DNA of 54,302 bases from Pseudomonas sp. REP124 (GTDB lineage: Bacteria > Pseudomonadota > Gammaproteobacteria > Pseudomonadales > Pseudomonadaceae). Shown one piece after another: positions 25,954 through 34,090 of the stretch (the first letter of the stretch is position 1; the number at the start of each line of letters is the position of its first letter). The position numbers and the translations under genes were made by a program. The notes under the pieces were generated by a model, which saw nothing but the letters and a program-made list of their open reading frames with translations, ran no database searches and was not told the origin of the DNA. The DNA lies in NCBI RefSeq assembly GCF_020164475.1, contig NZ_JAIQWX010000029.1, forward strand, positions 1 through 54,302. Direction: 5' to 3'.

Positions 25954-27216
25954 ATGTCGGCCCTGTGGCGGATCAACCTGTGGGTGGGCGGCTTTTTCGC
26001 CGTGGTCACTCTTGCCTGCATGTGCGTGTTGCTGCACCAGGCGCTGGCGGACGTGGAACGTGAGATGCAATCGGCCGAAGCGGTGGTCGAGTACCTGAGC
26101 GAAACCGCCGCTCGTGATCCTGTCAGCCTGCAACCGCGCCTCACCCGCAGCCTGCGCCATGTGCGTGTGCTCTGGATGGAACCTGGGGCAGTGATGCCCT
26201 CGCCGATGCAGGATGGGTTCGAGGGGTGGCTCGCAGATCTGCTGTTCGCCGACGTCATACACCGCGTCAGAGTAGTGGACCTGGCGGACGGTCGACGGGT
26301 GCAGATCGCCGTGGATCCTCGGGATGAAATCGACGAAGTCCGAGATTCCCTGCAACAGTTGCTGAGCCTGTGCGCGCTGGCACTGATCGTCAGCCTGCTG
26401 ACCATTCGCTGGGCGGTGCGACGAGGAATGGGCCTGCTCGATGAACTGCTGCGGGCTTTGCAGCAGGTCAGCGCCGGCCAGCTCAAGGTGCGTCTGCCCA
26501 CACAAGGAGCACCGGAAGCGCGGCAACTGGGGCTGCATTTCAATCGAATGACCGCCGCGCTGGAGCAGGCCGGTGCCGACAACGCCCGTCTGACTCAGGC
26601 CTTGCTGGCCGTTCAGGAGCGCGAGCGCACCGAACTGGCCCAGACGCTGCACGATGACCTTGGTCAATATCTGGCCGGGATTCGCGCGCAGGCGTGTCTG
26701 TTACGCCTGGTCGCTGAGCGCCCGGAAGCAGTGGAGCGCACGGTGCGCGATCTGGAGCACAACTGCGAGCACCTGCAACAAGGCTTCCGGGCGCTGGTGC
26801 AGAACCTATATCCGGTGGTGCTGCAGCATTTGCCGCTGGACGAGGCGTTCGCCTTGCTGGTGGAACAATGGCAGGCACGCCAGGGCATCGAGTGCCAGTT
26901 GCGCTTGAGTGAGCGGCTGCCAACGCTGTCGGCGTCGCACAAGACCCATCTGTATCGCCTGCTACAGGAGGCCCTGACCAATATCGCCCGGCACGCCGAT
27001 GCCAGCCGGGTGCGGGTTCGTCTGCAACACCACGGTGCACAGTTGCGTCTGCTGGTGCGCGATAACGGTCGCGGAGGTACGCCCCGGCAGCGCCCCGGCG
27101 TGGGTCTTTATTCAATGCGCGAACGCGCCCGCAGCCTGGGAGGCGAATTGCGTGTGATCAGTCATCCCGGCGCCGGTTGGGCGCTGACCTTGAGCATGCC
27201 TTTGGAGGTGTCATGA
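25954..27216 (+). CDS. pedS1: Membrane sensor histidine kinase PedS1 (EraS-like, UhpB/NarX class)
   Basis: A 420-residue membrane kinase. Segment one is at about residues 8-30, a periplasmic part of about 110 residues follows, and segment two is at about 140-160 before a HAMP linker. The HisKA_3 domain has ERTELAQTLHDDLGQYLAG with His233, and the ATPase domain has QEALTNIARHADAS and NGRGG, ending GLYSMRERARSLGGEL. The start at 25954 is chosen because it gives the first membrane segment directly. The stop overlaps the regulator start (ATGA). It matches EraS of the P. aeruginosa ethanol oxidation locus; the signal is unknown. Confidence 0.9.
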   Translation: MSALWRINLWVGGFFAVVTLACMCVLLHQALADVEREMQSAEAVVEYLSETAARDPVSLQPRLTRSLRHVRVLWMEPGAVMPSPMQDGFEGWLADLLFADVIHRVRVVDLADGRRVQIAVDPRDEIDEVRDSLQQLLSLCALALIVSLLTIRWAVRRGMGLLDELLRALQQVSAGQLKVRLPTQGAPEARQLGLHFNRMTAALEQAGADNARLTQALLAVQERERTELAQTLHDDLGQYLAGIRAQACLLRLVAERPEAVERTVRDLEHNCEHLQQGFRALVQNLYPVVLQHLPLDEAFALLVEQWQARQGIECQLRLSERLPTLSASHKTHLYRLLQEALTNIARHADASRVRVRLQHHGAQLRLLVRDNGRGGTPRQRPGVGLYSMRERARSLGGELRVISHPGAGWALTLSMPLEVS

Positions 27217-27851
27217 ATATTCTGCTGGTCGATGATCATGCAGTGGTCCGTCAGGGGTATGCGAGTCTGTTGCGGGCAATGTTGCCTGCGATGGAGGTAC
27301 GGGAGGCGGCAACGGGTGAGGAGGCGCTGACCCGCGTGCAGGAAAGCGTGCCGCATCTGGTGATCATGGATTTCGGACTGCCCGGCATCAGTGGCCTGGA
27401 AACCACCCGGCGTCTGCGCCAGCGTTTGCCGCAACTACGGGTGCTGTTTTTCAGCATGCACGATGAGCTGCCGCTGGTGCGACAGGCACTGGATGCCGGG
27501 GCGATGGGTTATCTGACCAAGAACTCGGCGCCCGAGGTACTGATCGAAGCAGTGCGGCGGGTCCTCGCCGGACATGCCTACATCGAGCAACCACTGGCCA
27601 CGCAGCTGGCGTGCCGCGCACAGCGGGGCACGAGTGACCCGCGACTGCACAGCATGACCCAGCGCGAGCTGGAAATTTTCGTCATGTTGGCCAAAGGCAC
27701 CCCCGCGCGGCAAATCGCCGAGCAGCTGAGCATCAGCAGCAAGACCGTCTCCAACCATCTGACGCTGCTCAAAAACAAACTGCAGGTCAGCTCACATGCC
27801 GAGCTGGTGCATCTGGGGATTGATATGGGCGTGGTGCGCAAGGCGGGGTGA
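27213..27851 (+). CDS. pedR1: NarL-family response regulator PedR1 (EraR-like)
   Basis: A 212-residue response regulator coupled to pedS1. The receiver has Asp7/Asp8, phospho-acceptor Asp53 (LVIMDFGLPG) and the lysine of YLTKNS; the helix-turn-helix at about 145-205 has MTQREREIF-like MTQRELEIFVMLAKGTPARQIAEQLSIS. GGAGG precedes the ATG. In P. aeruginosa the matching EraSR pair is needed to switch on the exaA quinoprotein dehydrogenase, so direct control of pedE or pedF is expected. Confidence 0.92.
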   Translation: MNILLVDDHAVVRQGYASLLRAMLPAMEVREAATGEEALTRVQESVPHLVIMDFGLPGISGLETTRRLRQRLPQLRVLFFSMHDELPLVRQALDAGAMGYLTKNSAPEVLIEAVRRVLAGHAYIEQPLATQLACRAQRGTSDPRLHSMTQRELEIFVMLAKGTPARQIAEQLSISSKTVSNHLTLLKNKLQVSSHAELVHLGIDMGVVRKAG

Positions 27852-27867
27852 CTGAAAACCAGAGCCC

Positions 27868-27967
27868 TGTAGGAGCGAGCATGCTCGCGATGGACGTCAA
27901 CGATAACGCTGGGTGCCTGACACCCCGCGGTGTTCTTGCGTTCATCGCGAGCATGCTCGCTCCTACA
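27868..27967. repeat. REPIN, 100 bp (inverted orientation)
   Basis: A complete copy with the interior in the orientation of 14894. It separates the convergent pedR1 and pentapeptide genes and reaches within 7 bp of the latter's stop codon. Confidence 0.9.
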
Positions 27968-27973
27968 GGGGCT

Positions 27974-28618
27974 TCATTGTGTCCAGTCCTGCGGACATCC
28001 ATTGCAGCCTTCCATGTTCGCGTCCTGAAAATTCGCATAATGCTGGCGAGTGCCGTTGAGGTTGGCGTGTTCCAGATTGCTTTCGCCCAGCTTGGCTTCC
28101 TGCAGGTTGGCGTCGCTCAGGTTGGCGTCCTTGAGGTCGGCCTTGCTCAGCCAGGTCATTTCCAGATCGGCGGCGTGCAGGTTGGTGTTGTGCAGTTTCG
28201 CTCCCGAGAGCCGGGCGAATTGCAGATACGCGGCGCTGAGGTTGGCGTTCTGGAACTGCGCGCCCTGGGCAAATAGTCCCCAACCCTGGATCGCCATCAG
28301 ATTGGCCGAGGTAAAGTCGGCCAGTCGGACATTGCTTTGCTGCAGGCTGGCGCGGGTAAGGTTCGCCCCTTGCAGGTGGGCTTTTTCCAGGTTGGCCAGG
28401 TCGAGTCGGGCATGACGCAGATCGGCGTCGCGCAGATCGGCGCCGCTGAGGTTCATGTTTCGCATGTCCTGATTGCTGAGGTTGGCGCCCTTGAGGTTGG
28501 CGCCGGGGCACTGGCTGTGTTCGGCGATGGTGCAGCCGTTGATGATCAGGGGGCCTTCATCGTCATCGGCATGCACCGTGGCAATGCTCAACAGAAGCAT
28601 AAGGGACAGGTATTTCAT
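27974..28618 (-). CDS. Exported pentapeptide-repeat protein
   Basis: A 214-residue protein with a signal peptide (cleavage near VHADDD, residue 17) followed by about 150 residues of A(D/N)LXX repeats such as GANLKGANLSN, GADLRDADLRHARLD and ADLKDANLSDANLQEAKL. These form a right-handed quadrilateral beta helix. There is a Cys pair at the C-terminus (CNGC). The start at 28618 has GGAG upstream. It lies 146 bp after pedE on the same strand, separated by a REPIN, and sits in the same place in the P. putida and P. aeruginosa loci. Function is unknown; a periplasmic structural or binding role in the alcohol oxidation system is likely. Confidence 0.88.
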   Translation of the reverse strand: MKYLSLMLLLSIATVHADDDEGPLIINGCTIAEHSQCPGANLKGANLSNQDMRNMNLSGADLRDADLRHARLDLANLEKAHLQGANLTRASLQQSNVRLADFTSANLMAIQGWGLFAQGAQFQNANLSAAYLQFARLSGAKLHNTNLHAADLEMTWLSKADLKDANLSDANLQEAKLGESNLEHANLNGTRQHYANFQDANMEGCNGCPQDWTQ

Positions 28619-28646
28619 GGCAATGTCTCCGGACGAGCCCATCTCC

Positions 28647-28746
28647 TGTAGGAGCGAGCATGCTCGCGATGGAGGCGCAGACACCGCGGGTTGTCAGGCA
28701 GTCCACGTTATCGTTGACGACCATCGCGAGCATGCTCGCTTCTACA
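28647..28746. repeat. REPIN, 100 bp
   Basis: A complete copy between pedE and the pentapeptide gene, in the same orientation as that at 3011. One end reads CGCTTCTACA, a single change from the usual CTCCTACA. Confidence 0.9.
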
Positions 28747-28764
28747 GGGACGGCGGGTTAGGGG

Positions 28765-30651
28765 TTATCTTTGCGCCGTCTTGTTATCCCAACTCGGAAT
28801 CTTGAACACCCAGAACGACCCGCCCTGTGCCACCGGCTTGGTCAGCTCGGCCATGTCGCCGCCCCATAACGGCACTGCGCCGCCGTAGCCGACTGTCACG
28901 CCGATGTACTGCTCGCCGTCCTGTTCCCAGGTGATCGGTGGCGAGACGATGCCGCTGCCGGTCTGGAATTTCCACAGTTCCTTGCCGGTTTTTGCATCGA
29001 AGGCCTTGAAGAAACCGTCGCCTGTGCCGGTGAACACCAGGTTGCCTTTGGTCGCCAATACCCCGGCCCACAGCGGCAGATGTTCCTTGTGTTCCCACAC
29101 CAGCTTGCCGGTGGTGGGGTTCATCGCCCGCAGCGTGCCGACGTGATCTTCGTACATGCGCTTGATGCGAAAGCCCATTCCCAGGTAGGCCGAGCCTTTT
29201 TTGTAGTTGACCTCTTCGGTCCAGTATTCCTCTTTCCACTGATTGCCCGGAATGTAAAACAACCCGGTGTCCTGGCTGTAGGCCATGGGGTTCCAGTTCT
29301 TGCCACCGAGGAAGGGTGGCGACACTTCCACCGGTTTGCCCTTGGTTTCCCCCGGCAACGGCTTGGCCGGACGCTGGCCTGCGTTCTCCACCGGTCGGCC
29401 TGTCTTGAGGTCAATGTGGCTGGCCCAGGTGATGTTGTCGACGAAGGGAAAAGCGTTCTGCAGTTTGCCGTTGTTGCGGTCCACCACGTAGAAGAAACCG
29501 TTACGGTCGGCGTGACCGGTGGCCTTGACCGTCTTGCCATCCTTGTCCTTGAAATCGAACAGCACCAGCTCGTTGTTACCGGAGAAGTCCCAGGCGTCGT
29601 TCGGCGTGTGCTGATAGAACCATTTCACTTCGCCGGTGCTTGGGTCGACGCCGACCTGGCCGGAAGTGTAAAGGCTGTCAAAGTCGTGTGGGTTGCCATC
29701 CTTGGAGGTGCGCGCCCAGGTGTTCCATGGGCCTGGATTGCCGGCGCCGACGATGATGGTGTTGGTTTCGGCATCGAAACTCGCGCTCTGCCAGGGCGCA
29801 CCGCCACCGTGGCTCCAGGCCTCGACTTTGCCGGTTTCCGTAGTCGGGTCGTTCGGCCAGGACGGCGCCTTGACGTCGCCGGTCGGGGTGCTGTCCTTGC
29901 CATTGAGACGGCCCATGTGACCCTCGACGAAAGGCCGCATCCAGACTTCTTCGCCCGTGTCGGGATCGCGGGCGAAGAGCTGCCCGACTACACCGAACTC
30001 GTCGCCGGAGCTGCCGTGGATCAGCAGCACCTTGCCGCTGGTCTTGTCCTTGATCAACACCGGCGCGCCGGTCATGGTGTAGCCGGCTGCGTGGTCGCCG
30101 AATTTCTTGTTCCACACCACCTTGCCCGTGTTCTTGTCCAGGGCGATCAGCCGCGCATCGAGAGTGCCGAAGTAGATTTTGTCGCCGAAGATCGCGGCGC
30201 CGCGGTTGACCACGTCGCAGCACGGACGAATGTTGTCCGGCAGGCGATGGTTGTAAGTCCACAGACGTTTGCCGGTCTTGGCGTCCAGAGCGAACACTCG
30301 CGAATACGACCCGGTGACGTACACCACACCGTCACTGACGATGGCCTGGGATTCCTGGCCGCGCTGCTTTTCGTCCCCGAAGGAGTAGGACCAGGCAGGG
30401 GTCAACTTGAACACGTTCTTGTCGTTGACCTGATTCAGCGGACTCCAGCGCTGGGCGTTGGTGCCCATGCCGTATTGCAGCACGTCTTTGGTGGTCAGGT
30501 GATCGTTGGCGATGTCTTCCCAACTCACGTTGCGCGGGGCCGGAGCGTTTGCTGCGTACCCCGCGGCGCTCAGCGCCAGGCTGCCGACCAGCACAAAGGC
30601 CTGGACGGCCGCGGTCAGGGGGGAAAGGGCGGGTAGCGATCTTATTGTCAT
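28765..30651 (-). CDS. pedE: Calcium-type PQQ-dependent alcohol dehydrogenase PedE (ExaA/QedH)
   Basis: A 628-residue periplasmic quinoprotein that oxidises primary and secondary alcohols and passes electrons to cytochrome c550. The signal peptide is at residues 1-34 (ALSAAGYAANA). The vicinal disulfide that stacks on PQQ is in RPCCDVVNRG, and propeller repeats include the W-motif docking segments. The catalytic region reads DAWDFSGNNE: Asp355 is the catalytic base and position +2 is Ser357, which marks a calcium enzyme. The start at 30651 gives the proper signal peptide. It shares a 253-bp divergent region with pedF, containing a TACCAAGGGACTA box and a GGGAAAACTTCCC dyad. Confidence 0.96.
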   Translation of the reverse strand: MTIRSLPALSPLTAAVQAFVLVGSLALSAAGYAANAPAPRNVSWEDIANDHLTTKDVLQYGMGTNAQRWSPLNQVNDKNVFKLTPAWSYSFGDEKQRGQESQAIVSDGVVYVTGSYSRVFALDAKTGKRLWTYNHRLPDNIRPCCDVVNRGAAIFGDKIYFGTLDARLIALDKNTGKVVWNKKFGDHAAGYTMTGAPVLIKDKTSGKVLLIHGSSGDEFGVVGQLFARDPDTGEEVWMRPFVEGHMGRLNGKDSTPTGDVKAPSWPNDPTTETGKVEAWSHGGGAPWQSASFDAETNTIIVGAGNPGPWNTWARTSKDGNPHDFDSLYTSGQVGVDPSTGEVKWFYQHTPNDAWDFSGNNELVLFDFKDKDGKTVKATGHADRNGFFYVVDRNNGKLQNAFPFVDNITWASHIDLKTGRPVENAGQRPAKPLPGETKGKPVEVSPPFLGGKNWNPMAYSQDTGLFYIPGNQWKEEYWTEEVNYKKGSAYLGMGFRIKRMYEDHVGTLRAMNPTTGKLVWEHKEHLPLWAGVLATKGNLVFTGTGDGFFKAFDAKTGKELWKFQTGSGIVSPPITWEQDGEQYIGVTVGYGGAVPLWGGDMAELTKPVAQGGSFWVFKIPSWDNKTAQR

Positions 30652-30737
30652 GGTTGCAGTTCCCAGTGGAGGTTTTGGCCTGCACAGGGTGGCGGTGCGG
30701 GGCGGTAGACGGATACGGAAAAAGTCCCGCCGTCGCC

Positions 30738-30750
30738 GGGAAAACTTCCC
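30738..30750. promoter_or_regulatory. Dyad GGGAAAACTTCCC upstream of pedE
   Basis: A 5-bp inverted repeat (GGGAA/TTCCC), 87 bp before the pedE start. It matches 12 of 13 bp of the dyad before pedH (34093-34105) and, like it, is preceded by CC (CCGGGAAAA). A regulator site common to both dehydrogenase genes is the simplest reading. Confidence 0.45.
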
Positions 30751-30788
30751 ATCGAACACCTGATTTGGGCGTCCCTCAAACGCCTTAC

Positions 30789-30852
30789 TACCAAGGGACT
30801 AGATGCTGGCCACCAAAGCAGCATGGGGCCCGCCCGACAGGCTTCCTAAGAT
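30789..30852 (+). promoter_or_regulatory. pedF promoter with TACCAA/GCAT boxes
   Basis: TACCAAGGGACTA starts at 30789, GCATGGGGCCCGCCC at 30821 (32 bp later), and a -10-like TAAGAT at 30847 (26 bp after GCAT). The start codon of pedF is 52 bp after that hexamer. The reverse strand of the first box (TAGTCCCTTGGTA) may also serve pedE, but no GCAT box at the right distance was found in that direction. Confidence 0.6.
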
Positions 30853-30904
30853 GGCTGCCATAGCCTCTGCAAAGAGGTTTTGCGTGCAACCTGAGGGCAT
30901 AACA

Positions 30905-31366
30905 ATGACAACGAAACGCAACGCCTTGCTCGTCACCGGCCTGTTGGCCGGTCTTCTCAGTGCCGGTTCCGTGTGGGCCCACGGCAATGTGGTGCCGCAG
31001 GCCGTCGCCACCCAGGGCCTGACCCCGATCAAGGATGCCGGCGTGAAACTCAATGCCGATGGCTGGGCCGAAGTGAATCCCTATCGCACCACGCCGGAAC
31101 ACGACAAGGCGGTGGAGATCGGCGCGTCGGCCTACAACCAGAACTGCGCGGCCTGCCATGGCCTGGAAGCCAAGTCCGGCGGTATAGCTCCCGACCTGCG
31201 CATGCTCGACGCTGGCGATGCCGGTGATGAATGGTTCGTCGAGCGGGTACGCAATGGTGCGGTGCGCGACGGTCGGGTGTACATGCCGAAAATGGCCGAC
31301 TACCTGAGCCAGGAAGCCCTGTGGGCGGTACGCACTTATCTGGACACCGTGCACGTCGAGGAATGA
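30905..31366 (+). CDS. pedF: Cytochrome c550 PedF (ExaB)
   Basis: A 153-residue periplasmic c-type cytochrome that accepts electrons from the PQQ alcohol dehydrogenases. The signal peptide ends at SVWA (residue 25). The single heme-binding motif is CAACH at residues 81-85, and the likely axial methionine is in VYMPKMADYL. The start is the ATG at 30905, the only one placed before the signal peptide. The pedG gene follows 4 bp later, so the genes from pedF to the metallohydrolase (33968) are probably one operon. Confidence 0.95.
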   Translation: MTTKRNALLVTGLLAGLLSAGSVWAHGNVVPQAVATQGLTPIKDAGVKLNADGWAEVNPYRTTPEHDKAVEIGASAYNQNCAACHGLEAKSGGIAPDLRMLDAGDAGDEWFVERVRNGAVRDGRVYMPKMADYLSQEALWAVRTYLDTVHVEE

Positions 31367-31370
31367 TCCC

Positions 31371-32246
31371 ATGCGCCTGCTTGCGATGTTGGTCGGCGCT
31401 GTGTGGCTGTGCTGCCAGTCGGTGCAGGCGCAGGTGCGCAACTACGATGAAATGATCGCCGCCGGAGAGCTGAAGGTGGCGGTGTACAAGGATTTCGCGC
31501 CCTACAGCTTCGAACAGGGCGGTCAGCCCAAGGGTGTTGACGTCGAACTGGCCCAGGCCCTGGCCAAGGCAATGGGTGTGCGCCTGACGCTGATCTGGGC
31601 GCCGCCCGGTGAAAAGCTCGACGACGACCTGCGCGACTACATCTGGCGCGCCAGTGCGTTGCACAACCAGCAACTGGCCGACCTGATGATGCGCGTGCCT
31701 TACGACCGCGATTACGCGCAAAAGCGCAACGAATTCGGCGAACTGGAAAACGGCCATGTGGTGATGTTCGGCCCCTACCAGAACGAACAATGGCAGGTCG
31801 CCTACGACCGTCGTCGACTGGACAAGGTTGCCAGTGTCGCGGTGTTTGAGCAGCACCCGATCGGCGTCGAGGTCGACAGCGTGCCGTCGTTCTACCTCAC
31901 TTCGGTGTTCAACGGCATGCTCGCCGGCAAGACCCATCACTATCCGGGCGTGTCCCAGGCCTTTGCCGCGATGAAGGCCGGGGAGGTCGACGCGGTCATG
32001 GCCATACGCGGTGAAATTGACTGGCAGGTGCACGAAGCCGCCGACCCGCAATTGGCGCTGGCGGAGAACGCCTATCCGAACATGGGCAAGCAGCTCTGGG
32101 AAATCGGCATGGCGGTGCACGAAAGCAACCGGCAACTGGCGTATGCGGTGGAAGAGGCGCTGGAAGGACTGATTCGCGAAGGTTCGGTGAAGACCATCTA
32201 TGGCCATTACGGCCTGCGGTATGACGTGCCCGAGATGTATCAATAG
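31371..32246 (+). CDS. pedG: Quinoprotein-associated periplasmic substrate-binding protein PedG (XoxJ-like)
   Basis: A 291-residue exported solute-binding-fold protein (family TIGR03871). The signal peptide ends near QAQ (residue 20). The segments ELKVAVYKDFAPYSFEQGG and GVDVELAQALAKAMGVRL are typical of bacterial extracellular solute-binding proteins, but no transporter genes accompany it. Proteins of this type are paired with PQQ dehydrogenases and the related XoxJ is thought to help activate the dehydrogenase. Such an assembly role, rather than transport, is the best inference. Confidence 0.88.
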   Translation: MRLLAMLVGAVWLCCQSVQAQVRNYDEMIAAGELKVAVYKDFAPYSFEQGGQPKGVDVELAQALAKAMGVRLTLIWAPPGEKLDDDLRDYIWRASALHNQQLADLMMRVPYDRDYAQKRNEFGELENGHVVMFGPYQNEQWQVAYDRRRLDKVASVAVFEQHPIGVEVDSVPSFYLTSVFNGMLAGKTHHYPGVSQAFAAMKAGEVDAVMAIRGEIDWQVHEAADPQLALAENAYPNMGKQLWEIGMAVHESNRQLAYAVEEALEGLIREGSVKTIYGHYGLRYDVPEMYQ

Positions 32247-32255
32247 GAGTGGCTG

Positions 32256-33014
32256 ATGAAATGGCAAAGGATTTGTCTGCTGGCGTGCTGCCTGAATCTG
32301 ACGGCGCAGGCCGCCGTCGATCCAGGCAAGGACCCGGTGCCGTCGGTGATGTGGAGCTTCTATCACAAGCAGATCCTCGCAGATGCGCCGTTCGTGTTCG
32401 ATGATCGGGTCAAGCTGTTGGCGCCACCGTTCGCTGAAGACGCACGGCAGGTCCCGCTGGAAATCGATGCCCGGGCATTCAAGGGCGATGTAGTGACCAT
32501 CCTTGCCTGGGCCGAGCTCAACCCCTTGCCGAAAATCGTCGATTTCCAGCCGGTAAATGGACTGTTGCCCTGGCTGTCGATCCGCATTCGAGTCGAGCAG
32601 GCTACGCCCCTGCGCGCGGCCGTACTGACGCGCGATGGACTGTGGCATGTCGGTTCGACCCTGATCGACGCAGCGGGAGGTGGCTGCACTGCACCAAGCG
32701 TGGTTCGCACCGAGCCGGGTTGGGAGGAGCGCATCGGTCAAGTGCTGGGCGGGCGTTACCCGCGCCGGGACTTCAGTCGCCTGCGGGTGCAGGTGGCGCA
32801 TCCGATGGACAACGGCATGGTCAGCGGCATTCCGGAGTTTTACATCAATCATGCCGAACTGCGGGACAGCCAGAATCAACTGCTTGCCCGCCTCGAACTG
32901 TTTCCCGCTGTCAGCGAAAACCCCAGCCTGGGCTTTGATCTGGAGGGGGCAGGGCAGACACGTCTGCTGTTGCGCGATAGTGGCGGCAACCTGTTCGATG
33001 CGTTAATTCCCTGA
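32256..33014 (+). CDS. Quinoprotein dehydrogenase-associated SoxYZ-like carrier
   Basis: A 252-residue exported protein of family TIGR04557, in which SoxY-like and SoxZ-like domains are joined in one chain. The signal peptide ends near QAA (residue 20). The SoxY part ends at GGGC (Cys144), the counterpart of the swinging-arm cysteine that carries sulfur intermediates in SoxYZ, followed by TAPS and the SoxZ-like part with VQVAHPMDNGM, a typical SoxZ segment. There are no sox genes here. It is fixed in PQQ alcohol oxidation loci together with the following metallohydrolase; the cargo on the cysteine is unknown. Confidence 0.9.
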   Translation: MKWQRICLLACCLNLTAQAAVDPGKDPVPSVMWSFYHKQILADAPFVFDDRVKLLAPPFAEDARQVPLEIDARAFKGDVVTILAWAELNPLPKIVDFQPVNGLLPWLSIRIRVEQATPLRAAVLTRDGLWHVGSTLIDAAGGGCTAPSVVRTEPGWEERIGQVLGGRYPRRDFSRLRVQVAHPMDNGMVSGIPEFYINHAELRDSQNQLLARLELFPAVSENPSLGFDLEGAGQTRLLLRDSGGNLFDALIP

Positions 33015-33029
33015 GCCAAAGGAGCACTC

Positions 33030-33968
33030 ATGCGCTGGATGCTGCTGTTGTTCATCGGCCTGAGCCTGCACGCCACGGCCGATCTCCAATACTCGCTCAA
33101 GCCCCGGCAGATCGCCCAGGACACCTGGCTGCTGGAAGGCAGCACCGATAATTTCGCCAGGGACAACGGCGGCAACATCGTCAACACCGCGTTCATCGTT
33201 ACCGAGCGTGGCGTGGTGGTGATCGATACCGGCCCTTCGAAGCGTTACGGCGAGGCCATGCGCCTGGCCATCGCCGGGGTAACCGACAAGCCGGTGATCG
33301 AGGTCCTGCTGACCCATCATCACCCTGACCATGTGCTGGGCAATCAGGCCTTCGGCGATGTGCCGATCGGCGCGCTGGCCGGTACCACCGAGCTGCTGCA
33401 AAAGCAGGGTGATGCGATGGCCGAGAACATGTATCGGCTGGTCGGCGACTGGATGCGCGGCACCGAGGTGGTGTTGCCGACCCGCACGCTGACCCCGGGC
33501 GTGAAAAGTTTTGGGAATCATGATCTGCGCCTGCTAGGTCTGGGTGGGCATACGGGTGCTGATCTGGCTATTCTCGACCAGCAAACCGGCGTGCTATTCG
33601 CCGGGGACCTGGTGTTTTATAAACGGGCGCTGACCACGCCCAACAGTCCCGGCCTGTCGGTGTGGCTGGCGGACATTGCCACCCTGCAAGGCTTGCCCTG
33701 GACGATGATCGTGCCCGGTCACGGGCCTGTCGCCAGCGATCCGCTGCCCTTCGTGCAGATGCGCGATTACCTGGGGTGGCTCGACCAGCTGATGCGCGAC
33801 GGCGCCGCCAATGGCAGCGACATGGCCGAGATGATCCGCAGCCCCATCCCCGAACGATTCGCCGGAATCAGCCTGAGCCGGTATGAGTTGATTCGCAGTG
33901 TCAGCCATCTGTATCCGCGGTATGAGCGGGCGCGGATGACGCGGGTCGACAGTAGCGCGACCCCATGA
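33030..33968 (+). CDS. Quinoprotein relay system zinc metallohydrolase (SoxH-related)
   Basis: A 312-residue exported metallo-beta-lactamase-fold protein (family TIGR04558). The signal peptide ends near ATA (residue 16). The metal motif is THHHPDH, followed by GLGGHTGADLAIL and LFAGDLVF, and VPGHGPVAS is the third metal region. SoxH proteins act on sulfur carriers, so this enzyme probably acts on the SoxYZ-like carrier just upstream (15 bp gap). Both are expected in the periplasm. The substrate is unknown. Confidence 0.9.
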   Translation: MRWMLLLFIGLSLHATADLQYSLKPRQIAQDTWLLEGSTDNFARDNGGNIVNTAFIVTERGVVVIDTGPSKRYGEAMRLAIAGVTDKPVIEVLLTHHHPDHVLGNQAFGDVPIGALAGTTELLQKQGDAMAENMYRLVGDWMRGTEVVLPTRTLTPGVKSFGNHDLRLLGLGGHTGADLAILDQQTGVLFAGDLVFYKRALTTPNSPGLSVWLADIATLQGLPWTMIVPGHGPVASDPLPFVQMRDYLGWLDQLMRDGAANGSDMAEMIRSPIPERFAGISLSRYELIRSVSHLYPRYERARMTRVDSSATP

Positions 33969-34016
33969 TCACCACCCGCTCCCACAGGGGATTTGGAAAT
34001 CCATCCCCCAGCCCAA

Positions 34017-34080
34017 TACCAAGGAACTAGAAATCTCCACACTGCGGCCAATTGTTGTCCCGACGCCTGCGCTCAAGAAT
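34017..34080 (+). promoter_or_regulatory. pedH promoter: TACCAA box with ordinary -35/-10
   Basis: TACCAAGGAACTA begins at 34017 and differs by one base from the pedF box. At the place where the other promoters have GCAT there is ATTGTTGTCC, containing a -35-like TTGTTG (34052-34057), 17 bp before AAGAAT (34075-34080). The GCAT box is absent. This is consistent with a gene that is regulated differently from pedF, pedI and pqqA. Confidence 0.5.
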
Positions 34081-34090
34081 CTGCATCAAC

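Noticed and set aside
30652..30801. A two-box promoter reading towards pedE
   Set aside because: The first box exists in reverse form (TAGTCCCTTGGTA), but no GCAT sequence is found 32-35 bp further on the minus strand, so pedE was not included in the promoter group.
31050..32879. A 609-codon minus-strand frame over pedF, pedG and the carrier gene
   Set aside because: Three plus-strand genes with signal peptides and a heme motif lie here, so the minus frame is a shadow.
32256..33968. A thiosulfate oxidation (sox) gene cluster
   Set aside because: Only the SoxYZ-like fusion and a SoxH-like hydrolase are present. SoxA, SoxX, SoxB and SoxCD are missing, and the pair belongs to families tied to quinoprotein dehydrogenases.
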